Below the pieces are notes generated by a model. The model had not been told where the DNA came from, searched no databases, and was given only the letters and a program-made list of their open reading frames with translations. A DNA stretch of 11,624 nucleotides from Actinomycetes bacterium. GTDB taxonomy: Bacteria > Actinomycetota > Actinomycetes > Actinomycetales > Beutenbergiaceae. Below, in pieces: positions 1 through 6,809 of this stretch (the first letter of the stretch is position 1; each line of letters opens with the position of its first letter). The DNA lies in assembly GCA_021793935.1 (NCBI GenBank), contig JAJYRV010000038.1:1-11624 (forward strand). Direction: 5' to 3'. The position numbers were made by a program, and so were the translations under genes.

Positions 1-314
1 CCGGTATCGACGACGGTGAATCCTCTACCTGCCCACTCCGCCGTGTAGGAGACCCGATCTCGCGTCACGCCGGGGGTATCTTGCACGACCGCTTCTCGGC
101 GGCCGAGGAAGCGGTTGACGAGCGTGGACTTGCCGACGTTGGGGCGACCCACGACCGCGAGCACGGGTAACGGGCCCGCCGCGCCGTGGTCGGTCTCCGG
201 GGAATCCCCGAGTTCCAGGAGGGCACGATCCTCCTCGTCGAGGTCGTAGTCGGCTAGGCCGGCCCGGAGGGCTTCGGCGCGGAGACCCTCGTCGCGGGAT
301 TCCTCAGTAGTCAC
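1..314 (-). CDS. der: Ribosome-assembly GTPase Der (EngA), 5' part only
   Basis: This is the N-terminal end of Der, a tandem-GTPase-domain protein needed for 50S ribosomal subunit maturation; the window edge cuts it off after about 104 residues. Translation gives the first G domain: the P-loop GRPNVGKS at residues 56-63, then DTPGVTRDR (G2 region) at 79-87, and VVDTG at the cut, which begins the G3 motif. The first ~50 residues are an acidic, poorly conserved extension before the GTPase fold, as is usual in actinobacterial Der. The start chosen is GTG at 314, 13 nt after the plsC stop. No strong ribosome binding site is visible, so the exact start is uncertain. The gene lies at the end of the cmk-plsC-der string and is probably translated from the same transcript. 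The second G domain and the KH-like domain lie outside the window. Confidence 0.93.
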   Translation of the reverse strand, partial: MTTEESRDEGLRAEALRAGLADYDLDEEDRALLELGDSPETDHGAAGPLPVLAVVGRPNVGKSTLVNRFLGRREAVVQDTPGVTRDRVSYTAEWAGRGFTVVDT

Positions 315-327
315 GATAGGTATTGTC

Positions 328-1017
328 TCAGGCGTCGTCGGGTAGGTCGACTCCGGTGCGAGCGATGGCGTGTTCGACGTGTTTGCTCATGTGCGCCTGC
401 ACCTGCCCCATCGCCTCGTTGATCGCCGCGCGGCCCTTGAGTTCGGGATTCGCCGGGTGGAACGGTGTGCCGATCCACACGTACAACCGGCGCCGGAAAC
501 CGGGGATGTAGGAACGTTTATCGCCCTTCTTGCGGGTGCCGAGGATCGCCACGGGCACCACCGGGGCTCCGGACCGAACGGCCAGCCACGCGACGCCGGC
601 CTTCGCGTCAGAGACGTCTCCGCGCCCGCGGGTGCCCTCCGGGAACACCCCCACGAGCCGGTCTTCGTTCAGGAGCGCGAGCGCGGTGACGAGCGCGGCG
701 CGGCCGCTGTTGCGATCAACCGGGATCTGCCCGGCCCCGCGCATGAGGAACCCGATGATCCCGGTGAACGCCTCCTCTTTGATGATGAAATGCGATCCCC
801 GGGGCAGAGCTCCGTGCAGCAGCGGGCCGTCGATGATCCCCGTATGGTTGGCGGCGACGATGACTCGGCCCTCGGCCGGGAGGTTCTTCGCGCCGATCAC
901 TTTGGTGTTCCAGATCCCGAACGCGAGGACCTGCCCGACCCGCCGGGACCACTTCGGACCCCAACGCCGGATGTGCTCCGGGCGGATCTGTTGGCCCGGG
1001 GTCGGCTCGGCGGTCAT
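328..1017 (-). CDS. plsC: 1-acyl-sn-glycerol-3-phosphate acyltransferase (PlsC family)
   Basis: This 229-residue membrane-associated acyltransferase probably transfers an acyl chain to lysophosphatidic acid, giving phosphatidic acid for phospholipid synthesis. The family signature is complete: the HX4D catalytic motif in NHTGIID (His58, Asp63), GQIPVDR at 96-102, the substrate-binding FPEGTR at 125-130, and VVPVAI at 153-158. The basic N-terminal stretch ([13 protein letters not shown]) suits an interfacial enzyme. Its ATG overlaps the cmk stop in an ATGA (4 nt), and AGGAG lies 9 nt before the start, inside cmk, so it is translationally coupled. The position between cmk and der is seen in several actinobacterial lineages, where the protein is often annotated only as a lysophospholipid acyltransferase. 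The family is certain; the exact acyl acceptor is inferred. Confidence 0.92.
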   Translation of the reverse strand: MTAEPTPGQQIRPEHIRRWGPKWSRRVGQVLAFGIWNTKVIGAKNLPAEGRVIVAANHTGIIDGPLLHGALPRGSHFIIKEEAFTGIIGFLMRGAGQIPVDRNSGRAALVTALALLNEDRLVGVFPEGTRGRGDVSDAKAGVAWLAVRSGAPVVPVAILGTRKKGDKRSYIPGFRRRLYVWIGTPFHPANPELKGRAAINEAMGQVQAHMSKHVEHAIARTGVDLPDDA

Positions 1018-1670
1018 GAGATGAGGCTCCTGACGGCCTCGATCGTTTCCTCCAGGGTGAGCTCGGTGGAATCGACCGTCACCACGCCGTCGGCCGCGAC
1101 GGTGAAGTTCGAGACCGTGGAGTCATCGCGGTCGCGCCGAAGGACCTGGTCTGCCGTGGCGGCGAGCACCTCCTCGCCAGCGGAACCGTGGAGTTCCTTG
1201 GCCCGGCGGGCCAGGCGGGCGCTCTCATCGGCGATGAGGAGGATCCGAACGTCGGCATCGGGGGCGACGACGGTGGTGATGTCCCGCCCCTCGGCGATGA
1301 TCCCTTGCGGGGCGGAGTGGATGATCCGGCGTTGTTCGTTCTTCATCCACTCCCGCACGCCAAGATTCGTGGCGACCTGGGAGACGACGGTGGAGATCTC
1401 CGTCGTGCGGATCGCCGTCGTCACGTCGATGTCGTCGACGATGAACCGAGGGTTCTTCGGGTCGGTGCTGATTCGCCAGGGAATGGTCTCGACGACGGCG
1501 AGGGTCGCCTCCTGATCGGCGAGATCGACGAGTTGGCTGATGCACCACCACGTCGCGGCACGGTACATCGCCCCGGTGTCGAGGTAGGCCATGCCGAATT
1601 CCTCGGCGAGCCGGCGCGAGATCGTGGATTTGCCCGAGCCGGACGGGCCATCGATAGCTACGGTCGTCAT
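1014..1670 (-). CDS. cmk: Cytidylate kinase (CMP/dCMP kinase)
   Basis: Cmk phosphorylates CMP and dCMP to the diphosphates with ATP, feeding nucleic-acid and phospholipid precursor pools in the cytoplasm. From the chosen start the protein has 218 residues, normal for the bacterial enzyme. Visible motifs are the P-loop GPSGSGKS (8-15), LDTGAMYRA (30-38) for CMP binding, the EGRDITTVV segment (127-135), and the lid arginines in RRDRDDS (178-184). I chose ATG at 1670 because it overlaps the tyrA stop as ATGA and gives the canonical MTTVAIDGPSG start; a GGGTGG stretch precedes it. An upstream in-frame TTG at 1688 would add six residues (MAGGRE) and looks less likely. Both ends are ATGA junctions, so tyrA-cmk-plsC form a tightly coupled trio. 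Confidence 0.96.
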   Translation of the reverse strand: MTTVAIDGPSGSGKSTISRRLAEEFGMAYLDTGAMYRAATWWCISQLVDLADQEATLAVVETIPWRISTDPKNPRFIVDDIDVTTAIRTTEISTVVSQVATNLGVREWMKNEQRRIIHSAPQGIIAEGRDITTVVAPDADVRILLIADESARLARRAKELHGSAGEEVLAATADQVLRRDRDDSTVSNFTVAADGVVTVDSTELTLEETIEAVRSLIS

Positions 1671-2794
1671 TTCGCGACCACCCGCCAACCTCGGTTCGTG
1701 AGCTCGGTTTCAAGTTCTTCCGCTACCGCGGGTAGCACAGAGACGTTTGCCATTCCGACCTTCTGTTTCGGTGAGTGTTCCATCGAAAAGTCCTCAATGT
1801 TCGCCCCGATCTCCCCCACTTCACTGAACAAGCGACCGAGTTCGCCCGGCTTGTCCGGCACGAGCACGACCACCTCGGTGTAGCGTTTGCGCCGGCCCCC
1901 GTGCTTGCCGGGGATGCGGCTCACGCCGTCGTTACCGGCGCTCATCACCGCGGCGATCGTGTGCATCGCCCCGACCGCCAGCGGTCCGTCTTCCGCACCG
2001 CGATCGAGGGCGCCGAGCAGGCCGTCGAGGTCGTCGCGGACCGCGCGTAGGATCTCCCGGATCGCACCGGCGTTGCCGGTGATGATCGCCGTCCACAACT
2101 TCGGGTCCGAGGCGGCGATCCGGGTGAGATCGCGCAGGCCCTGACCGGCGAGGCCGAGCGCCGTTTCGGGAGCGTCGACGAGCCGGGCGGCCACGAGGGA
2201 GGAGACCAGTTGGGGGACGTGGGAGACAAGGGAGACGGCGTGGTCGTGCTCGGCCGCCGTCATCGTCACCGGTGAGGCGCCCAGGTCCGCAGCGAGGTGG
2301 CGTACCGCTAGCTCTGCGTGCGGGGCGGAGCGGTCGTGGGGGCACACCACCCACGGCCGGCCCGCGAACAGCTCGCCGGTCGCCGCGGCTGCGCCGGTCT
2401 TTTCCCGCCCCGCCATCGGATGGCTTCCGACGTACCTGGACAGGTCCAGTTCCGCGAGTTCGCTGAGTTCATCGAGAATGATGCTCTTGACGCTCGCGAC
2501 GTCGGTGACGATCGCATTGGGGTACATGTGCAGCGCCGAGCCGATGACCCCTGCGGTGACGTCCGGCGGGGTCGCGACGACGACGAGGGCGGGCTCGGGT
2601 GCCGAGGCGCCGTCCACCTCGCCGGCACCGATGTCTCGGGCGAGGGCCTCGGCGACAGGCGAGGCATCCCGCACGCGGACGGGAACATCCAATGCGGTTA
2701 GAGCGAGACCGATCGACGCTCCGAGGAGGCCGGAGCCGATAATCAGCACGGGCCCCACTGTTGCGGATGGTTCTTTTCTCACGTGCAAAACCAT
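1667..2794 (-). CDS. tyrA: Prephenate dehydrogenase with C-terminal ACT domain
   Basis: This 375-residue enzyme converts prephenate to 4-hydroxyphenylpyruvate with NAD(P)+ in tyrosine synthesis. The N-terminal Rossmann fold shows IIGSGLLGASIG (18-29). The substrate region shows SHPMAG (124-129, catalytic His125), SHVPQL (191-196), and a helix with conserved arginines in RDLTRIAASDPKLW (221-234). A hinge RIPGKHG (293-299) leads to an ACT domain at about 306-375 that contains VPDKPGELGRLF. ACT domains commonly bind amino acids, so feedback control by tyrosine or a related ligand is likely but not shown here. The chosen ATG at 2794 has GAGG 11 nt upstream, a long spacing; a GTG at 2782 is a possible alternative. 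The stop overlaps the cmk start. A 61-nt gap separates the gene from the upstream pseudouridine synthase. There is no chorismate mutase fusion. Confidence 0.95.
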   Translation of the reverse strand: MVLHVRKEPSATVGPVLIIGSGLLGASIGLALTALDVPVRVRDASPVAEALARDIGAGEVDGASAPEPALVVVATPPDVTAGVIGSALHMYPNAIVTDVASVKSIILDELSELAELDLSRYVGSHPMAGREKTGAAAATGELFAGRPWVVCPHDRSAPHAELAVRHLAADLGASPVTMTAAEHDHAVSLVSHVPQLVSSLVAARLVDAPETALGLAGQGLRDLTRIAASDPKLWTAIITGNAGAIREILRAVRDDLDGLLGALDRGAEDGPLAVGAMHTIAAVMSAGNDGVSRIPGKHGGRRKRYTEVVVLVPDKPGELGRLFSEVGEIGANIEDFSMEHSPKQKVGMANVSVLPAVAEELETELTNRGWRVVAK

Positions 2795-2855
2795 AGCGGC
2801 AACCGCCTCGCCCGATCGCCGTGGCAGGTGCGCAACGCGCGTGATGTACGAATTC

Positions 2856-3599
2856 TCACATGCCGACGGTTTTCATCAGGTGCGCAAGCTCGTTGCCACC
2901 GATGACCCGGGTCCGCCCGGGTTTGAGGTTGCCCAACCGGATCGATCCGAATCGGACCCGGGTGAGGCTGCGCACCGGATGGCCCACGTGCTCGAACAGG
3001 CGGCGCACGATGTGCTTGCGGCCCTCATGCAGGGTCAGTTCCACGAGTGCGGCTTCGGGTCCTTGCTCGAGGAGTTTGAACTGCGAGATCACCACCGGCC
3101 CATCGGAGAGGTGCACGCCCTCACGCAGCTCCGCGGCGAGGGCGCGCCGCACGAGGCCATCGACCAACGCCACATAGGTCTTCGGCACCTCGTAGGAGGG
3201 GTGGGCGAGGCGGTGGGCGAGTTCGCCGTCGTTGGTGAGCAGAATCAGCCCATCGGTGTCCGTGTCGAGCCGACCCACGTGGAAGAGCCGTTCGGTGCGG
3301 TTCTCGACGAATTGGCGCAGGTCCGGGCGGTCGAACTCATCCGCCATGGAAGAGACCACGCCGACGGGCTTGTTGAGTGCGAGCGTCAGGTGCGCATCGT
3401 CGAGGAACACCCGGGCATCGTCGACGTGGATGAGGGCGCCGGCGGGGTCGACTCTCGTGCCGAGCTCGCGCACCACCGATCCGTTCACCTTCACCCGCCC
3501 CTGGGAGATGAGCCGTTCGCATGCCCGGCGCGAACCCACGCCCGCATCGGCGAGGACTTTTTGCAGGCGGATGCCGTCGGGCACGTGGGGGTCGGTCAT
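2856..3599 (-). CDS. rluB: 23S rRNA pseudouridine synthase, RsuA/RluB family
   Basis: This 247-residue enzyme isomerises a uridine in rRNA to pseudouridine. By neighbourhood and family it is most like RluB, which acts on 23S rRNA in the peptidyl-transferase region; the exact site is inferred. An S4 RNA-binding domain occupies residues ~10-55 (RLQKVLADAGVGSRRACERL, then GRVKVNG). The catalytic core follows, with NKPVGVVSS (76-84), the signature GRLDTDTDGLILLTNDG (109-125, catalytic Asp112), KTYVA (140-144), and EGRKHIVRRL near the C terminus. The more usual EGRN is EGRK here, a minor variant. The ATG at 3599 overlaps the scpB stop in an ATGA, and AAGGAG lies 4 nt before the start. Placement directly after scpA-scpB is a conserved arrangement in Actinobacteria and Firmicutes. 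Confidence 0.94.
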   Translation of the reverse strand: MTDPHVPDGIRLQKVLADAGVGSRRACERLISQGRVKVNGSVVRELGTRVDPAGALIHVDDARVFLDDAHLTLALNKPVGVVSSMADEFDRPDLRQFVENRTERLFHVGRLDTDTDGLILLTNDGELAHRLAHPSYEVPKTYVALVDGLVRRALAAELREGVHLSDGPVVISQFKLLEQGPEAALVELTLHEGRKHIVRRLFEHVGHPVRSLTRVRFGSIRLGNLKPGRTRVIGGNELAHLMKTVGM

Positions 3600-4162
3600 T
3601 GGTCTCCTTCGAGGATGGTTTCTAACGACGCCTCATCGGGTAGGAAGGGCGCCAACGGGGGCAGTTCGGCGATGCTTCGAAGTCCGAGCCGCTCGAGGAA
3701 ATAGCTCGTCGTCTGATACAGCAGCGCACCCGTTTCCGGGTCCCGTCCCGCCTCCTCGGCGAGACCGCGGGTCAGGAGCGTTCTCACCACACCGTCGACA
3801 TTCACTCCCCGGATACTTGCGATCCGCCCGCGGGAGACGGGCTGGCGGTAGGCGATGACGGCGAGGGTCTCCAACGCGGCTTTGGTCAGCCGCGCCGTCT
3901 GCCCATCGCGGACGAATGCCTCGACGGCGTCGGCGAAGTCGGGATGGGAGTAGTATCGCCAGCCCTGGCCGAGTTCGCGTAGTTCAAAGCCGCGCCCCTG
4001 GTCCCGATACGTCCGGGCGAGCCGCTCGAGCGCCTCGCGGATCTCGCTCACCGGCGTGCCGAGAACGGCGGCGAGTTGTTCCGCCGGGACGGGGGTGTCG
4101 CTGACCATGAGAATCGCTTCCAACGCTCCGTCCACGCGGTGCTCGTTCGCCGGTTCACTCAT
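3596..4162 (-). CDS. scpB: Segregation and condensation protein B
   Basis: ScpB is the dimeric winged-helix (kite) subunit that binds the kleisin ScpA in the Smc-ScpAB condensin, which compacts and resolves newly replicated chromosomes near the origin. The 188-residue protein has the expected N-terminal winged helix (about 10-80, LEAILMVSDTPVPAEQLA and GWRYYSHP). It also has the more conserved second winged helix (about 90-165, with ETLAVIAYRQPVSRGRIASIRGV and TTSYFLERLGL). I chose ATG at 4162 because AGGAAGG sits 8 nt upstream; the longer ATG at 4183 lies upstream of that site. The start overlaps the scpA stop by 8 nt (ATGAGTGA), giving coupled translation suited to a stoichiometric complex. 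The smc gene itself is not in the window. Confidence 0.95.
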   Translation of the reverse strand: MSEPANEHRVDGALEAILMVSDTPVPAEQLAAVLGTPVSEIREALERLARTYRDQGRGFELRELGQGWRYYSHPDFADAVEAFVRDGQTARLTKAALETLAVIAYRQPVSRGRIASIRGVNVDGVVRTLLTRGLAEEAGRDPETGALLYQTTSYFLERLGLRSIAELPPLAPFLPDEASLETILEGDQ

Positions 4163-4970
4163 TGTTCGCGCCTTCCTCGTCATAATCGGTGCTGAGGTCC
4201 ACCTCGCCCCATTCTCCGCCGGTCCACCTCACGGTGAGGTCGGCGAGGGGGGCCGCCTGCTCAAACGCGATGGCATGTTCGCGGAAGAGTTCCAGTAGCG
4301 CGAGGAAACGCGCGACGACGGTGCTCGTGCCCGGAGCATCGGCGATGAGGTCGCGGAAGGTCAGGGCGCGGGACCCCCGGAGCTTGCCGGCGAGGATCGC
4401 GGCCTGCTCCCGGACGCTGATCACCGGATGATGCAGGTGGGTGAGGTCGACCCCGGGCGGGGTCTTCGGCGCGAGCGCGGAGGCAGCCAACGCGGCGAAC
4501 TCCTCGGGACCCACGTGCCAGATCAACTCGGGTAGGAGCGAGGCGAATCGTGGCTCGAGCCCGACCGACCGGGGCTGGGAGCGGCCCTGAACTGCGAACC
4601 GCTCCCCCAGCCAGTCCGAGACCTCCTTGTACGCCCGGTACTGCAGCAGCCGGGCGAACAGCAGGTCCCGGGCCTCGAGCAGTTCCAGGTCCTCTGCGTC
4701 GTCCACTTCCCCCCGAGGAAGCAGGCGCGCGGCCTTGAGGTCGAGTAGGGTTGCGGCGATGAGGAGGAATTCGCTGGCCTCGTCCAGTTCCCACTGATCC
4801 TGACCGCGGATGTAGGCAACGAATTCGTCCGTCACTTGCGCGAGGGCGACCTCGGTGACGTCGAGTTGGCGCTTGTTGATGAGCGTGAGCAGCAGGTCGA
4901 ACGGGCCGGTGAAGTTCTCCAGCGTGAGGTGAAAGGCGTCGCTCTGGGCGGCCGTGCTAAGCGACGTCAC
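4155..4970 (-). CDS. scpA: Segregation and condensation protein A (kleisin)
   Basis: ScpA is the kleisin that bridges the two Smc heads and binds an ScpB dimer. The protein (271 residues from this start) opens with the family hallmark ENFTGPFDLLLTLI (18-31). Next come ITEVALAQVTDEF-like sequence (here VTEVALAQVTDEF) and the conserved EFLLIAATLLDLKAARLLP segment. A variable linker precedes the C-terminal winged helix (about 190-262), which includes VARFLALLELFREHAIAFEQ and ends in an acidic tail. The start is uncertain: GTG at 4970 was chosen over TTG at 4979, and both overlap the end of parA (by 14 or 23 nt). Neither has a clear ribosome binding site, which suggests re-initiation after parA. 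The downstream overlap with scpB supports one translation unit. Confidence 0.94.
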   Translation of the reverse strand: MTSLSTAAQSDAFHLTLENFTGPFDLLLTLINKRQLDVTEVALAQVTDEFVAYIRGQDQWELDEASEFLLIAATLLDLKAARLLPRGEVDDAEDLELLEARDLLFARLLQYRAYKEVSDWLGERFAVQGRSQPRSVGLEPRFASLLPELIWHVGPEEFAALAASALAPKTPPGVDLTHLHHPVISVREQAAILAGKLRGSRALTFRDLIADAPGTSTVVARFLALLELFREHAIAFEQAAPLADLTVRWTGGEWGEVDLSTDYDEEGANNE

Positions 4971-5802
4971 CGCGGGCAATGAGTTCGCGGGCGAGCTGGC
5001 GATACGCGAGCGCGCCGGGGTGTTGCGGGGCGTAGGTGACGATGGGTTCGGTCGCGACGGAGGCGTCGGGGAACTTCACGGTGCGGTTGATGACCGTGGC
5101 GAACACCTGCTCGCCGAACGCTTCGCGTACCCGGTCCAGGACCTCCCGGGAGTGCAGCGTCCGGCTGTCGTACATCGTTGCGAGGATCCCGTCGGTCGTC
5201 AGCCGCGGGTTGAGCCGGTCGCGGACCTTGTTGATCGTCTCGATGAGTAGGGCCACGCCGCGAAGGGCGAAGAATTCGGTCTCCAGCGGAACGATCACCC
5301 CGTGCGCGGCGGTGAGCGCGTTCACCGTGAGCAACCCGAGCGAGGGCTGGCAGTCGATGATGATGACGTCGTAGTCATCCAGCACCGGCCGCAGCACCCG
5401 AGTGAGCGCTTGCTCACGGGCTACTTCGTTGACGAGCTGGACCTCCGCGGCGGAAAGATCGATGTTCGCCGGCACGATATCAAGATCGGGCATCTGGGTG
5501 GGGTGGATGACCGGCCGAATGTCGGGGTGTGCGCTCATGAGGAGGGTGTAGACCGACTCCTCCAGCTCGTGCGCGTTGACGCCCAGTCCTGCGGATGCCG
5601 CGCCCTGGGGGTCGAAGTCGACGATGAGCACTTTGCGGCCGTACTGCGCGAGCGCCGCGCCGAGGTTGATCGTCGTCGTCGTTTTCCCGACCCCGCCCTT
5701 CTGGTTGCACATCGCGATGATTCGGGCGGGGCCGTGGCCCGCCAGTGTCGGCGGCTCGGGGAAGTCCGGAGCCGGTGCGGGGTCGAAGAGGGCGCTGTTC
5801 AT
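4957..5802 (-). CDS. ParA-family ATPase (Soj-like, scpA-linked orphan)
   Basis: This 281-residue cytoplasmic ATPase of the ParA/MinD superfamily carries the deviant Walker A KGGVGKTT (35-42, signature Lys35 and Lys40), VDFDPQG (61-67), and the Walker B region VIIIDCQPSLGLLTVNAL (146-163). Its C terminus matches Soj-type proteins (VFATVINRTVKFPDASVATEPIV). It has no ParB partner beside it and none of the oriC-linked neighbours (rsmG, jag, yidC), so it is not the canonical chromosomal ParA. It matches the ParA paralogue that sits upstream of scpA in many Actinobacteria (the Rv1708 type in M. tuberculosis), whose role is poorly defined. The start is ATG at 5802. A longer reading to 6021 would run antiparallel-free through the xerD coding region and has low-complexity content, so I rejected it. 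AGGA is only 3 nt from the ATG, and the -10-like element upstream suggests leaderless initiation. Confidence 0.93.
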   Translation of the reverse strand: MNSALFDPAPAPDFPEPPTLAGHGPARIIAMCNQKGGVGKTTTTINLGAALAQYGRKVLIVDFDPQGAASAGLGVNAHELEESVYTLLMSAHPDIRPVIHPTQMPDLDIVPANIDLSAAEVQLVNEVAREQALTRVLRPVLDDYDVIIIDCQPSLGLLTVNALTAAHGVIVPLETEFFALRGVALLIETINKVRDRLNPRLTTDGILATMYDSRTLHSREVLDRVREAFGEQVFATVINRTVKFPDASVATEPIVTYAPQHPGALAYRQLARELIARGDVA

Positions 5803-5838
5803 CGTTCCTAATTTACTGGTGTTTGCGCTCCTGCCCAA
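5803..5838 (-). promoter_or_regulatory. Candidate internal promoter for a leaderless parA-scpAB transcript
   Basis: On the minus strand, in the 67-nt xerD-parA gap, a -35-like TTGGGC (5838-5833) is followed by a 17-nt spacer and then TAAATT (5815-5810), which fits the actinobacterial TANNNT -10 pattern. Seven nt (AGGAACG) separate it from the parA ATG, so the predicted transcription start falls on the A of the start codon. Leaderless mRNAs are common in Actinobacteria. The elements and spacing are read directly; promoter activity is inferred. Confidence 0.45.
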
Positions 5839-5869
5839 ACCCCCGCGCCGGAAACCGCCATCGCGTTGC

Positions 5870-6799
5870 TTACAGAGCGCGCGGATGGGAGGAGATGTAT
5901 ACCTCCCGGAGCGTATCGGGAGTGACCATCGTGTAGATCTGGGTCGTCGCCACGGAGGCGTGCCCGAGGAGCTCCTGCACCACCCGCACATCGGCTCCCC
6001 CGGCGAGCAGGTGCGTGGCATAGGAGTGCCGGAGCGTGTGCGGGGAGATCTTCACCGTGAGCGCCGCGCGCTCGGCCGCGGCCTGGAGCACCGCCCACGC
6101 GCTCTGGCGCGAGAGCGGGTTTCCCCGCTGATTGAGCAACAACGAGGCCGTGCCCTTCCCGCCCGCGGCGAGGATCGGCCGGCACCGCACGAGATACCCC
6201 TCGAGCGCGTCGATCGCGTACTGCCCGAGCGGGACGATCCGTTCCTTACGCCCCTTTCCGAACAGGCGTAGCGCGCCGGAATCCAGGTCAACGTCGTCGA
6301 GCGCGAGGCCGACCGCCTCGCTGATCCGGGCGCCGGTTCCGTACAGGACCTCCACGAGCGCCTTGTCCCGCAGCCCGAGGGGCTCGGGGGCGGCGGCCGC
6401 GCCATCGATGAGGCGTTGGACCTCGTCGACCGAAATGGCTTTCGGGAGGCGTTTCTGCGAACCCGGGGGCTTGATCCCCGCCGCCGGGTCATGGTTCGCC
6501 CGCCCCTCCTGCACCTCGAATTTGTGCCACCCGCGCACGGCGACGATCGCCCGCGCGGTGGAGGAGGCGGACAGTGGGTTGCCGCCGTCGGAGCCGGTCC
6601 GGAGCACCTCGGCGTACCCCGCCACGACGTGTTCGGTCACCTCGGCCGGGCTCGCGAGGTTCTGCGCGTGGAGGTAACTCACGTAGCGGGTGAGATCACG
6701 GGAATAGGCCGCGAGGGTATGCCCGGAAAGGCCGCGCTCGACCTGCAGGTGAGCGAGGTACTCCTGCAGCGGCCGTTGCAGCGAGGGGGGTTCACTCAC
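5870..6799 (-). CDS. xerD: Site-specific tyrosine recombinase XerD
   Basis: XerD, with XerC, resolves chromosome dimers at dif near the terminus. The 309-residue protein has the SAM-like core-binding domain (about 8-95) and a C-terminal catalytic domain with the complete set of active-site residues: Arg158 in TGARISE, Lys182 in GKGRKERIVPL, His254 and Arg257 in HTLRHSYATHLL, His280 in LLGH, and the nucleophile Tyr289 in TTQIYTMV. The residue spacing equals that of E. coli XerD with a constant offset of ten, which favours a genuine Xer recombinase over a phage integrase. The start is GTG at 6799, with AAGGTG about 7 nt upstream and only 10 nt after the ctaB stop, so it is probably cotranscribed with ctaB. 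XerC versus XerD is assigned from position upstream of parA-scpAB, where Actinobacteria usually keep xerD. Confidence 0.95.
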   Translation of the reverse strand: MSEPPSLQRPLQEYLAHLQVERGLSGHTLAAYSRDLTRYVSYLHAQNLASPAEVTEHVVAGYAEVLRTGSDGGNPLSASSTARAIVAVRGWHKFEVQEGRANHDPAAGIKPPGSQKRLPKAISVDEVQRLIDGAAAAPEPLGLRDKALVEVLYGTGARISEAVGLALDDVDLDSGALRLFGKGRKERIVPLGQYAIDALEGYLVRCRPILAAGGKGTASLLLNQRGNPLSRQSAWAVLQAAAERAALTVKISPHTLRHSYATHLLAGGADVRVVQELLGHASVATTQIYTMVTPDTLREVYISSHPRAL

Positions 6800-6809
6800 A
6801 CGCGCACCT

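Noticed and set aside
370..1515. Plus-strand reading frame of 381 codons opposite plsC and cmk.
   Set aside because: It is antisense to two conserved genes with complete motifs; its Arg/Asp/Pro-rich composition is typical of a high-G+C shadow.
2795..2855. Possible terminator or attenuator in the rluB-tyrA gap (GCGCGTTGCGC on the minus strand).
   Set aside because: The pairing is about four base pairs with no U-tract, and no leader peptide or T-box motif is visible.
2478..3704. Plus-strand reading frame of 408 codons opposite tyrA, rluB and scpB.
   Set aside because: It crosses three well-supported genes on the opposite strand and shows only mirrored codon bias with no recognisable motif.
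5803..6021. N-terminal extension of parA by 73 residues into xerD.
   Set aside because: The extension reads the xerD coding strand in another frame, is Arg/Ser/Pro-rich, and includes the xerD stop region. The Soj-like fold begins normally after the ATG at 5802.
5870..6799. The tyrosine recombinase considered as a phage or island integrase.
   Set aside because: Its length, catalytic residue spacing identical to XerD, lack of an adjacent tRNA or attachment repeats, and position before parA-scpAB all indicate the housekeeping XerD.
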